From Flaveria trinervia (taxonomy: Eukaryota; Streptophyta; Magnoliopsida; Asterales; Asteraceae), in contig CM046456.1 in NCBI GenBank assembly GCA_025506515.1, positions 67,106,896 through 67,170,895 on the forward strand: a stretch of 64,000 nt of DNA, read 5' to 3'. The notes below the pieces were generated by a model, which was not told the DNA's origin, searched no databases, and saw nothing but the letters and a program-made list of their open reading frames with translations. Every line of letters begins with the position of its first letter. Position 1 is the stretch's first letter. Positions 1 to 11,411 of the stretch are shown here, one piece after another. A program made the translations under genes and the position numbers.

Positions 1-1137
1 AATTATTATTATATTAATAAATCAAAATAAAAATTAATTTGTTAACTAAAACATTTCAGGAATCATAAAATAAATTTTAAGGGTTTTAAAACTTATGATT
101 TTAATTTTTTTTTGTAGAATAACTAAGGTTATAAAAACATTATTAGTTCTTTTATGTAATTTAAATGCTATTCATTATAGCATAAATTTAGATTATTTCA
201 AAACATTTTAAATCTACAATTACTTTAATAATTCATTATTCAAATAAATATTCAAATAACAATAATATAAATAATTATTTATTCATTATTCGTTTAATCA
301 TGATGTCATGAATAGTTAATCATTTAAATGACTAATTATTAACTATGTTATAACGTAAGTAATTATTAAATTAGTTATTTCTTTATATAATATGTACTTA
401 CCCTTTATTAAATCAATTATTATGAATTAAATTATTTGATTTCATTAAGCATTCATTTTCGTTCTCAAGTTTAATTGATTTATTTTATCTTTATTGAATC
501 TAAATATAATTGGTTACATTATCTTATTATCATAATTATCAAAACCTTAAATTCCAATTGCAACCCTAGTTCATATCTAGTCATTAATCATAACTTTATT
601 CTAATCCTAAGACACCAAATCTTAGGTTGAATCGTGAAGGAATCGTTGGAACCATCTTATCATCTTATTGTTATCTTAAGTGCAACTTATAACACGTGAG
701 TTTTCCATGTGAGTTTTTCATGTCCATTTTTACTTTATTTTACATATTTTGAGGTGAAACATGTTAATCTTAAAAACTTATACTAGTAAACATCTTAATA
801 CTAGTAAATACCAATGCAATTCATCTTTACTTTTTTGTCATGGTTATTGATATTATTATGAGTGTTATATGAGATACATTATATGTTGACAATCATTAAC
901 TATTGCTAGCCTGGTGACGTCATAGATCTATGGGTCTGACAAGCCTATTGGTGCTAATGCCGATGTATTGTCGGCTCCTGATGACGTATGACTTGTTCAT
1001 CATGGGAACCAAGTACACTTAGCCAATCGTTATAAACTTGTAATCTTAATCTTGGTCAAGGTTGATTGTAGCTATATGTATTCTATAAACTTGCAATAAT
1101 TCATAACCATTGACATGAATTGATACTTGTAAATCTT

Positions 1138-1204
<67 letters not shown>

Positions 1205-1474
1205 TGCTTAACCCATGGAAACCCTTTATTTTTAACATGTTTCAGGATTGCTACTTGAGGAACTCTTTTCGCTTATATAAGACATGGACTTAGTTTAATT
1301 AAACATCTTATGTTGTTGTTTATATCTTTATAGTATTGCAAACACTTAATTGTCTAGTATCGTTTAATGAAAAATGGTATTTAGTATTATTCCAACTTCT
1401 GTAGTTCCACGTGCTATGAATAGTTGTTTCACATTTGTCCGCCTCGATGATTCCGCAATCGGTCGGGTGTGACA
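1..1474 (+). repeat. Old gypsy-type LTR remnant, 3' end at 1474
   Basis: AT-rich DNA without a credible gene. The stretch around 903-1020 (GACGTCAT, a TGACAAG block and GATGACGTATGA) and the end GTCGGGTGTGACA at about 1462-1474 resemble the 3' part of plant Ty3/gypsy LTRs. Parts match a second copy: 301-680 resembles 17790-18118, and 1410-1474 resembles 27300-27370, including a CACATT-GTC-GCCTC block. No primer-binding site follows 1474, so this is a solo or 3' LTR relic. The left border is not visible. Confidence 0.5.
1138..1206. repeat. (AT)n then (ATGT)n microsatellite
   Basis: About 40 bp of AT dinucleotides runs directly into about seven TATG/ATGT tetranucleotides. It is a compound simple repeat inside the old LTR. 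Confidence 0.95.
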
Positions 1475-2110
1475 CCAGCGAGTGCCAACCATTCTAACCT
1501 ATCAATTACAACCCAATTAAACCGACCCAACTCATTCGAACCGCAACCATGTATTAATTCGATTATCAAGACGTGTATGTTATTAAAAAACAAAACCAAA
1601 ACTTGAATCAAAACTCCATCTATTACAACTCAATTAGTGCCCAAATCATCCAATAATCTAATTTAAATCATAATACTGATGAGCACGAGTTCAAATCTTT
1701 GATTAACTACAACTGAAATTGACTAATCATCCTTAATTCCAACCGAAACCCTTGAATCAAACCTCATAATACGTTCGACCTGTAACAAGTCAAATTGGCT
1801 CTGTTTAACAGAAGGAAAACATTCCTTTTTGTTCATTTGAGCTTCCTATAACACCAATTCTTATGTAAACCCGTAGACACCCCATAACGATTACCATCTT
1901 TAGTGTCGACCTGCAACTATATGGTTCAACTTCTTCTGAACCTTTTCAAGTTCAACTAATAGAGGGCTATTGATCCTTGGAAATCTATAAAGCTTCATCA
2001 ATAAACAATTTGGAGCATTATCATCACCATCTCTTGATTCGATCCCAACTTAAGTCGCAGCCATCAAACCCTTGTGTTCTTCAAGTTTGATATTTAATCT
2101 GGTAACTAAA
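1475..2110. other. Intergenic, no gene seen
   Basis: AT-rich sequence between the old LTR end and copia element A. It has only short open frames (the 60-residue minus-strand frame at 1429-1611 has no recognisable motif). The last five bases, CTAAA at 2106-2110, are the left target-site duplication of element A. Confidence 0.6.
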
Positions 2111-2761
2111 TGTTGATACATATGTCCCTAGTTTATGTGCTTAATGTAAAAGTCTATCATGGCTTACACATATGTAATGAAATAATGTAATGATATATGA
2201 TTTCTGCTTTGATGTTAATGTATCTTTAATTCACATATATGAACTTATTATATATGTTTGAAGTTGTTGTATGATTATTCATGCTAATGGACCATACTTA
2301 TGATCCAATCGCATGAAGACATCATGCAAATGAACCAGTCGCACGACTGGATCAGTCGTACGATTGAGACATGAGAATGACTCAGTCACACGACCGAACC
2401 TCTAGTCGTGTGTATCAATCAGTCACATGGGTCAGTCGCACGACTGAACCATGCTAATGGTTCAGTCGCATGAATGAAGATTGCAAACCTATAAATACCA
2501 CATAATTCGTGGAAAAATGAGACTTTTGACACTTATATCTTATACCCTCGTAACCTAGCCGTCCAGAGCGTCCAGAACGCATATTCCAACTTCATAGCTC
2601 GCATCTGACTGTTTTCTACTCAATCTTAACGTTTCTTTAATTGTTAGATTGATAGGGTTTGCGTTCTCACTGTTTGGACTGTCAATCAAATAGGATTCCA
2701 CACTATTTGATTCGATTTCATGCATAATCAGTTAGTACTCCGTACGACATGGTCCCTGACA
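2111..2761 (+). repeat. 5' LTR of copia A
   Basis: 651 bp, TG...CA ends. A cluster of CAGTCG-type words at 2306-2478 lies just upstream of the TATA box at 2490-2497. The start near 2520 and the R/U5 limits are inferred. Confidence 0.93.
2490..2497 (+). promoter_or_regulatory. TATA box of copia A 5' LTR
   Basis: TATAAATA, the only strong TATA match in the LTR, 12 bp after the last CAGTCG word. The same box and the following ACCACATAATTCGTGG are kept in the 3' LTR (16990-16997), where the satellite array reaches it. Confidence 0.75.
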
Positions 2762-2763
2762 AG

Positions 2764-2775
2764 TGGTATCAGAGA
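2764..2775 (+). other. Primer-binding site (initiator Met tRNA), copia A
   Basis: TGGTATCAGAGA begins two bases after the LTR end. It matches the usual plant LTR-retrotransposon site TGGTATCAGAGC, complementary to the 3' end of initiator methionine tRNA, with one mismatch at the last base. Confidence 0.9.
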
Positions 2776-3007
2776 TTTGGCTCTTGATTTTGCTTGTGAT
2801 TCGATTAGTTTTGGTGTTAAACTCACGTTTTTCATTCAAGAAGTCATCTTTCTTGATCAAAACGGTGTTTTCGATGTTTCCAGGTCTAAAACTTCAAGTT
2901 TTTTGTCATACGGCACATTAAGGTTTCTGGAAAAATCGTGTTTTGTGTCAAAGTTTCAAAATTTGAAATTTTTCAGACACAACAGCCTTCAGTTGCACGA
3001 CTAGCTC

Positions 3008-3265
3008 CTTCGTACGACTAAGTCATCTGCATTGTCCATTCGTATGACTAAGTCATCCATATTATCCATTCGTACGACTGAGTCATCCCCATTTGTCCAA
3101 TCGCATGATTGAGTCATCCGGATTGTCCATTCGCACGATTGAGTCATCTGCATTTGTCCAATCGCATGATTGACTCATCCGCATTTGTCCATCCGCATGA
3201 GTGACTCATCCGTATTTATCCATCCGCACAATTGACTCATCCGCATTGTCCATTCGCACGAGTAA
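3008..3265 (+). repeat. 30-bp tandem array in the gag leader of copia A
   Basis: About eight units of 30-31 bp. Each contains a TTGTCCATTCGCACGA-like half followed by TTGAGTCATCCGCA. It lies between the primer site and the gag ATG at 3300. Units differ by several bases and alternate CACGA with CATGA. The rest of 2776-3299 is unstructured leader. The same word family appears in the LTR, the ORF3 promoter and the ORF3 intron. Confidence 0.85.
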
Positions 3266-3299
3266 TCCAGTCTTGTTCTAAAGTTCAAAGTTTATTGAA

Positions 3300-6132
3300 A
3301 TGGAAGATCGATTCACTGCCTTTACTGCCGGAAGGGACTCTCGCATCCAGAACCTTCTGCTTCCGGAAAATGAAATTGGGAATCATAATAAACCACCAAA
3401 TCTTATAACATTAGATGATTATCCATAATGGAAACAGAGGTTCGAGATCTATCTAAATGGAGTTGATCGCAATCTTTGGGCATCCATTGAGACAGGTTAC
3501 ACTATGCCATTGAGATAGGTTACACTATGTTGATGGAGTTAAGCTAACTCTAGGAGGAATGAATAACAACTAGAAGGTTAAGTATAATGCAGAAAAGAAA
3601 GTGTATGCTTTGTTTACTCAGTCGATACCAAAAGACATCTTTCATCGGTCTCTGAGAATAAGCAGGCAAAAGAGTTATGGGAAGCATTGGAGAAAAGATA
3701 TGATGGGAATGGAACGTTAAAGGCTCTAAAGGCTAAGGCTCTCAAGAAGGAGTTTGATAACTTCTTTTTGATAGGGAAAGAGAGTCTGGATGACATTATT
3801 AACAGGTTCTACCATCTAATGAGTGAGCTGCACACTCATGGTGTAACAACACATCTATGGAAGATAAAGTGTCAAGTTTTGCAGATGGTTTGCCGGATAA
3901 ATGGGATTCGTTTGTGTCTAATCTGAGATAGAATGATATTCTTGCAAAGTTAGATAAATGATTTCATAATAAAGTTAAGAGAGGAAGAACTGAGAATGAA
4001 GTACAAGTCACAGAAAGGATCCTACGATCAGAATCCTTCACTTTACAACTCATTTCCCACTCAACGAGTTCAGGAGCCCCATTGCAAACTGCTTCCGTGT
4101 CCAGTTCTACAGCTCCTACCCAAACCAGTGCTTCAGGACCAGACACGTCAGGGTCATCTAGAACCCAATATACAGTTCCTGAAGCCAACACTACGAAGTC
4201 AAAGACTAAGAATCTCAGTAATGTCACTGTGGAGGTTGCCAAGGAGCACATGGATCTTCTTGCAGCTGTTGTTAAAATCATATGACGGTCTAGTTGCTGG
4301 GAAGAACGGGAATTGTCATCTTGTAGATGAAGACTACGAGCAGGTTGACAATAACGAGCTGGAAAGAATGGATATCATGTGGGCTCTTGCAAGTGCAGTT
4401 AGATGAGCGAAAAAGTTTGTTAAGAAGACGAGACAGAATCTTGTAGCCACAAAGGACACAACGTTTGGCTTTGACAAAACCAAAGTCACTTACTTTAATT
4501 GTGGTGAAAAGGACATTTTAAACAGGAATGTGTAAAGCCCAAGAAGATAGAAAATGGAAATCCATTTTCCATCTTCAATCGTCAAGACAAACCCATGAGT
4601 GGAGCTACCTCTTCAAGCAAAGAGACAAAGGCTTTGACTATTCAAGATGATGAAGGGCAAGACTGGACCTTCTGCTTTGTGTCTCTGGGTGAATCAAACA
4701 TTGCCTGTGTTGAGGGACTGGATGATGGTTCTGCAAGTGAAGATGAGATCACAGTTGAGCAAGTAAGGTCATATACTAAAGAAGTTGTGAACGTGGTACA
4801 TCACTTGGTTGAGGAAGAGCTCAGAGCAACAAGTTCAGAAGCTCCAGCATCCGAAGAGTCTAACTCTGCATGATGGTTGATTCAACCGACTCCTCACAAG
4901 TAAGTACTAAAGACCAACTGTTTGAAAAACATGCTTGTGATGAATGTAAAAAATTTAAAGAAAGCATTGATTTGAAATTTTCTAGGTTATTAGATCACAA
5001 TGATAACTTAGTAAATGATTTACAATTGTGCACTGAAGCTAATCGGATTTTAAAACAAAATGAGTGCAGTTACAAAGAAAAAATAAAACTTTTGGGTAAA
5101 CAACCAAGGGAAACCGAGGTTGTTGCTTTCAATCAAGCAAATGATATAAATTTTTATTTAAATTCTTTGGAAGAAACAAAGAAAGAAAAAGCAGTTTTAG
5201 AAGTCGAAGTTAATTCTTTAAAACAAAAACTACATAGTTGGACCACTTCTTCTCGCATAGTTCAACACTTAGTGAAAGAACGAAATAATGGGGAAGGGTT
5301 GGGTTACAAAGTAGTTCCACCACCACATGAGACCCTTTTATATACAAAATGTAGACTTGTAAATAACAACCCAGTAATGGATCATGTGGTGTCCACTCCT
5401 CTGGTTAGTGATCCTGATTTGACAAGTAAACCTATGATGGAAAGCACTAAATAGAAGGAGTATACCTTGAAATCAAAAGAAAAGATGCCTATTGTTAATT
5501 TGGATGATAAATTTGAAAAGGTTAATGTAAGGTCAGGTTCACACATGTCTTCTTCTGAACCCAAAATGACTAAACCAGTTAACCAAACCCGTGTTACACG
5601 TCAAAGTCCAAATAACTAAAGGTTAAAGATGTTAAAAATGTTCAAACAATTATTTTTGTTAAGGAAGCAAAAATATCTAAACGAGAAGTGACTAAACCCA
5701 ACCAGACTCGTGTTGCACCAGTCTCACACTTAACCCCACATAAATATGTTCCTCAACATGTAGAAGGAGATCATGCTACAGTTGTGGAAAGAGAGGACAT
5801 ATTTCTTCTAATTGTCCTTATTATCAGACTACCAGAAAGAAAATTGAACTTAATGATACAAAACAAAGTTCTTCTAAAAGGAGTTCTATTACTCCTCCTA
5901 AGAGAACTAATAAACCTAAAGTTCAAACTCTAAGCTAGTCGTCTGTTTATCATAAAAAGGCCTTACACAAAACTAGCTTACAGAACAAACGCCAAATAAG
6001 TTGTCTGATAATAAGAACAATAAGAAGAATGATATGCCCTAATCCTCAAGTGGACAGTGGGTTGAGTTTATGATGTGTGATTCCTCTCGGTCACCCAAGC
6101 CAGTGAAGGCTTGGGTCCCAAACCTAAACTGA
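3300..6132 (+). pseudogene. gag of copia A (capsid-like, two zinc knuckles), broken
   Basis: Starts at the ATG (MEDRFTAFTAG) equivalent to that of element C. The product would be the structural protein packaging the RNA in cytoplasmic particles. Recognisable in order: an N-terminal PPNLITLDDY stretch, the core at 3680-3930, a first zinc knuckle near 4490 whose first Cys is Tyr (YFNCGEK) and which is then frameshifted, an acidic stretch at 4600-4870, a coiled-coil-like Lys/Glu segment (4870-5454), and a second, intact CCHC knuckle at about 5770-5815 (CYSCGKRGHISSNC). There are several stops and frameshifts, including a 21-23-bp duplication around 3489-3531. It ends at the TGA 6130-6132, in the same frame as the protease behind it. 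Confidence 0.85.
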
Positions 6133-7870
6133 TCATTTCCTTTGAATGTGCAGGGTGTCCGCTACAGTGCTATCACAAATACCTGGATTGTTGATAGTGG
6201 GGAGTCTAGGCACATGACTGGGAACTTGTCTCTCCTTTTCAATGTCAAACAAATTAAAGCGGGACATGTATCATTTGCTAGGAATAAAGGAGGATATATC
6301 ACTGCTCAGGGTGAAGTAGGAAACCAGAAAGTCAAGTTTGATAAGGTCAACTATGTTCAACAACTACAAAACAAGTTGATTTTAGTCTCCCAAATCTGTA
6401 ACAAAGGCTTCAAAGTTGTGTTTGACAACAAGAAGTGCTACGTGCTGAAAAATGATTACGTTATCCCGGAGGACAAAGTCTTAATGTCAGCTTCAAGATA
6501 TAACGTTTATATGTCTTGGATCTATCAAAGGCCTCCACAACTGATCATAAAGTTCAATGCTTTTTGTCAAAGGCAAAAGAGAGGGACTCAATCTCCTGGA
6601 ATAGGAGAATGGGACACATTAATTTGAGGAAGATGAATCACTTGATATAGAATGATCTAGTGAGTGGAGTAAATGTCACACAGCAAAGAAAGTTAATTCC
6701 ATTGACCTGCCTCTTGAGCTTCTACACATAGATCTGTTTGGTCCTGTTAGCACTAAAAGTATTGCTGGTGATTTGTACTGCTATGTAGTAACAGATGATT
6801 ACTCAAGATTCTCTTGGGTGATGTTTCTGAAGCCAAATCAGAAACTTTTGAATCATTCAAATATCTGGTAATTACATTGGAATCACTCTACAAGCGGAAA
6901 GTTAGACAGATTTGATCAGATAACAGCACAGAGTTCAAGAACCAGTGGATGGAGGCATTTTGTTAAGAAAAGGGGAGTGTACATCAATTTACATCTTCCT
7001 ACACCCCACAGATGAATGGAGTTGCTGAGCGAAAGAATCGGAGCTTAAAAGAAATAGCGAGAACGATGCTAGCTGACTCGAAACCTCTATCCAATTTTGG
7101 AACGAGGTAGTGGCCAATGCATGCTACAGCCTCAATCGGGTATTGGTGGTCAAACGTCATGGTAAAACATGTTATGAGTTGCTCCAGCGACGTAAACCTA
7201 TCCTGGAGTATCTCGAACCATTTGCTGCACCATGTACGCTGCTAAAGAAAACTCTGTCTAGGAAGTTCAGCGAGAAAGCTGAAGAAGGGATCTTTCTAGG
7301 ATATAATATACTGGACAAGAGTTTATAGCAACTCTACGGGTCAGGTAGAAGTGTGGTGCAACGTTGATGTTCAAAGATACACCACCCCCCTACTAGAAAG
7401 GGACCTTCATTCTTCTTCCGACTATGATGGATTCTTTAAGTCCTTCAACATACCTCCCTCCCTTCCTAATGACGAGTTAATGGCCAGAATGATGTATGAT
7501 GTCCTAGACACACCGCCACTAGAGTCGACAACATCAACTCCACAAGGTGAATCTTCTAATCCTTTAGGGGGAGCACTTGATGTAAGTGATTCATCCTCTG
7601 ATGATGAAGAAGTGGAGATTGAACAGGTGGACCAGGGGGAACAGGTTCCTACTACTAAAAGTACACAAGCATAGGGGATGCCGATGCCTCTGACACTTCT
7701 GAACCTCATACTCCAACAACTACAGATACTGAACCTGGAATTCAAAATCTGGATCAGGAAGTAGTTGTTCCTACCACTCCTAGATCTCGAATAAATGTTT
7801 ATCATGCGCTAGATAATGTCATAGGGGATGTACTATCGGGATTATAGACACGAAATCAGCTATACTCAGC
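6133..7870 (+). pseudogene. Protease and integrase part of pol, copia A, broken
   Basis: Protease: DSGESRHMTGN near 6193, where the copia family usually has D-S-G-A or D-S-G-C, so the active-site neighbour is changed to Glu. Integrase: HINLRKMNHLI at about 6616 is the first half of the HHCC finger, but the segment with the two cysteines is deleted relative to element C (join near 6675). The catalytic core is frameshifted; pieces of the DLFGPV and SDN-EF blocks are seen at 6730-6970. The downstream pol spacer 7110-7670 is in two open pieces. Inactive. Confidence 0.8.
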
Positions 7871-9515
7871 TGATTATGCCTCGGTCATGGAAAAAGACTA
7901 TCTTTACGATGGTGCTTATCGATGTTTTGTGTCTCAATTGAGCCAAAATATGTAAGTAAAACCTTAAAAGACAAGGCATGGGTTAGTGCCATGCAAGAAG
8001 AACTCCTACAGTTCAAAAAGCTAGGAGTATGGACACTGGTGGACAGACCAAAAGGTGCTAAGGTGATTGGCACTAAATGGGTCTTGAAGTGCAAGAAAGA
8101 TGACCAAGGGGTCGTAATCAGAAACTAGGCTCGACTTGTGGTACAAGGTTTTAGACAAGTCGAAGGCATAGACTACAATGAGGTGTTTGCACCTGTGGCT
8201 ATAATGGAAGCAATCCGTATCTTCCTAGCCTATGCATCTTACATGAAGATGAAAGTTTATCAACTAGATGTAAAAAGTGCATTCCTTTATGGTGAAATCC
8301 GTGAGATAGTCTACGTTAGTCAACCCAAAGGATTTGAGGATCCTTATCATTGGGACAGAGTTTAGAAACTAGACAAGGCTCTCTACGGGCTCCATCAAGC
8401 CCCTAAAGCCTGGTATGAGAAACTCTCACTCATCTGTGTGAACTTGGTTTCACAGAGGAGTGATTGATTGTATGTTATTCATCAAAGAAAAAGACGGCGA
8501 TTACTGCTGGTACAGATATATGTGGATGATAATTTTTGGTTCCAAGAATAAAGATTTATGTAAAGAATTTGAATCTGTCATGAAAGCAGAGTTTGAGATG
8601 AGTGCAATGGGGGATGAAGTTCTTCCTAGGATTACAGGTAAATTAGACACCAAAAGGAATCTTCCTACATCAGACAAAATATGTAGGGGATATCCTTATT
8701 CGGTTTGACATGGAGAATGCTTCAGCTGCTGGAACTCCACTTGCCATGAATCATGATGTGGCACTTGACGAAAATGGTGATTTGGTTGATGCTACAACTT
8801 ATAGAAGAATGATCGGATCCCTTATGTATCTCACAGCGTCTCGTCCTGATATCATGTATGCCGCGTGTCTGTGTTTAAGATATCAAGCAAAACCAAAAGT
8901 AAATCATCTCATTGGTGTGAAACGGATTTTTCGTTATATGAAGGGTACTCCAACACTCGGGTTATGGTATCCTCATGACGATGAGTTTGAGCTTACAGCG
9001 TATAGTGACTCGGATTATGGTGGTTGCAAGAAGAACTACAAGTCAACATCTGCAGGATGTCAGGTTTTTGGTAGACGGTTAGTCACTTGGCAGTGTAAGA
9101 AGCAGAAATCCGTTGCCCTATCAACTTGTGAAGCTGAATACGTTGCTGCTGCAAGTTGCTGTTCGCAAATCATTTGGATTCAACAGCAAATGCGCGACTA
9201 CTGTTTGCAATTCTCTAACACTCCCATTTTTGTTGATAACTCTGCTACTATTGCTATCACCAAAAATCTAGTCCAACATCCTAAAACTAAACACATCGGT
9301 ATTAATATATTTTATACGTGACTGTTTTGAAAAGCTATTAATCGATATGGTTAAAATTAATACGGATTTTCAACGTGCCGACCTCTAGACAAAAGCATTT
9401 GATAAACCGAGGTTTTTATATCTTTTAGAGATTAATAGTGTGAAAAAGAAAAGTGAGATGATTCCAGAAGACGAAAGTTCGTTGTCCGACATGTTTTCTA
9501 TTATTTTCTTTCATT
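7871..9515 (+). pseudogene. Reverse transcriptase and RNase H of copia A, broken
   Basis: RT makes cDNA from element RNA. Visible: the KLGVWTLVDRPKGAKVIGTKW block (8019-), an in-frame stop after KKDDQGVVIRN (8126), VYQLDVKSAFLYGEI (8258-), KALYGLHQAPKAWYEKL, and YVDD at about 8516-8530 followed by a one-base loss. RNase H is the best kept part (8710-9321, 203 codons) with YSDSDYGG, STCEAEY and VDNSATI carrying the acidic catalytic residues. The tail (INTDFQRADL, stop, TKAFDKPRF) is typical of the end of copia pol and reaches about 9515. Confidence 0.87.
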
Positions 9516-9577
9516 TTACTTTATTTTCTTGTCTATTAAAATCCAAAAACACAAATATATTTTCAGTTTTAGAATTT

Positions 9578-9588
9578 TAGGGGGGAAT
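9578..9588 (+). other. Internal polypurine tract after pol, copia A
   Basis: TTTTAGGGGGGAAT directly after the pol end. Element C has the matching TTTTAAGGGGAGAAT at 36977-36991. In copia elements without ORF3 the polypurine tract and 3' LTR would follow pol here, so this could be a relic or a second plus-strand primer site (inference). Confidence 0.45.
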
Positions 9589-11265
9589 AGGTTAGTTTAG
9601 TAAGAAATTAGTTACATTATTTAACTTATATAAAACGAGGGAGGAGGTCAGCATAGCTAATAGAAATGAGATCAAATCTGTGATTTTGATTCAACGCTTA
9701 TGGAAAATGATAGTACACAGAGAAAAAATTGTTTGGGACTTCAAAAGAATTTAAATGATTAAGATGCAAAATTCAAAGTATACGTCTGAGAAGTCTAAGC
9801 AAAATAAAAGGAAAAATGATAGTGAAACTAGTAGGCTACTGAGGTAACATAGAGAAAGTAGACCTAGAGGTGCTAGACCATTATATGATGTGTCGGTAGA
9901 TTCAACAAAATAGATGAGAAGACCTCATTGGTGATTTAAATTCAAACTAAGTTGTTCAACTTGCTGTAGGTTCTCATCTTATCCCTGGTTAACACAATCA
10001 ACACAATTCCAATAAGGGGTGACGAGCATATAAATACCACAAATGTGTGCGGATGACCAAAAATATGAGCAAAGCACATATAAAAAATGCTAAAAGCAAT
10101 CAAGCTGATAACTTATGTTGTTAGTGTGGTATGTGCAAAAAGAAAAATAATGCTCTAACAAGAAGATAGGTTCTGTGCCTCTTTGCTGTTCGGTGACACT
10201 GACATGAGGATAAGCATACCTTAAATATTCTAGATTCTTGTTATTTGTGCCTCTCTGCTGTGCGATTGCACTGATCTGAGGCTTGGCATCTCTGTGAAAG
10301 CTCTTAGAATAGTCTCTTCTTGTCCAATACCCATAAACCGCTCAAAAATCTCCTGAGGAATGTTGATTACCAAATAAGTGTGAGATCCACAAATGCATTT
10401 TGAAATAGTTAAACCTAATTCATCACCATTGTAAGTCAAAAGTCTGTGTATTGATTTAAGGGGACAAACATACTGACGATCATCGTGACTGCAATTCTTA
10501 AAAGTCAAAATCATTGTGTGCATCTTATGGCTTTAGTATGATTTCTTGAAATTGCTAATGACTCTCAAACATAACAAGAATCTAGCATCTATTGCATGTT
10601 AACAAGGGGTTCCAAAACGATTTTGTTATACCTGTATGATTCCATAATAAATCATTCTAGAATTGATCTAATCAACTTGTAGTTGTTCTGCTCAAATCCA
10701 AAACAACCAAAATATGTCTTGTCTATTTTAATTTCTAAGTTATTTTCTATTTTCTAGTCGTTTGTAGGATTAATCGTCGGACTATAAAACTGGATGTACT
10801 TTGTGAATCACTTACTAAACTGGGTCACGTCTGAGGTGACAAATCAGTCTAAATTAAATGGGTCACGTCTGAGGTGACAAATCAGTTTCAAATTAAAAGG
10901 ATCATGTCTTTGGTGATCAAATGGTGTTAAGAGGTCATAATGTTTATCAAATGTTAACATTTTAAAGGGTTGAAAGTGTAAAGGGTTCAAGCTCATAAGG
11001 ATGAGCCAATCGCACGATTGGGTCATGAGTATGAGCCAATCGTACGATTGAACCATAAGTATGAGCCAGGCACACAATTGGACCATGAGTATGGAACAAC
11101 CATGTGATTGGACTACAAGACTGAACCTATCGTACGAATGGATGAAGGAGTATGACTCAGTTGCACGACTGAAACCTAGTCGCACGACTAAAGCATGAGT
11201 ATGCGCTCAGTCGCACGTTTGGAGCATAAGTATGGGTCCAGTCGTACAACTGAAATTTAAAAGAG
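9589..11265 (+). other. Pol-ORF3 spacer of copia A
   Basis: Noncoding, collinear with 36992-38575 in element C. It contains a duplicated block (GTGCCTCT-GCTGT-CG around 10171 and 10247), three dyad units at 10823-10918 and a cluster of CAGTCG-type words at 11006-11252 leading to a TATA box. The two minus-strand open frames here have no motif. Confidence 0.7.
10823..10918 (+). promoter_or_regulatory. Three dyad-symmetric units upstream of the ORF3 promoter, copia A
   Basis: Units at 10823-10840 and 10861-10878 have arms GTCAC / GTGAC around GTCTGAG. The third (10900-10918) has arms GATCA / TGATC around a related centre. Arm changes are compensated on the other side. They could form RNA stems or palindromic protein sites. 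Confidence 0.5.
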
Positions 11266-11273
11266 TATAAATA
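11266..11273 (+). promoter_or_regulatory. Internal TATA box driving ORF3, copia A
   Basis: TATAAATA preceded by CAGTCG-type words (11006-11252), the same arrangement as in the LTR. Downstream is a noncoding exon (about 11296-13438, interrupted by the solo LTR), then a donor and the ORF3 intron. The same box occurs at 38576-38583 in element C. Confidence 0.6.
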
Positions 11274-11411
11274 AGGGGGTCAGAAGGTCATAACCCTTAC
11301 CACCCTTCAAGTTCCCTGAAATCGCCCATACTCACAGAAACTCTGCTCAAACTTCATCTGCTTGTGATTTTTGCCTGATAACTGTTTCTAACAGTTACTC
11401 TACTATCTACA

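Noticed and set aside
3008..3265. CRISPR-like regular repeats
   Set aside because: Units are contiguous, degenerate minisatellites without unique spacers, in a plant retrotransposon leader.
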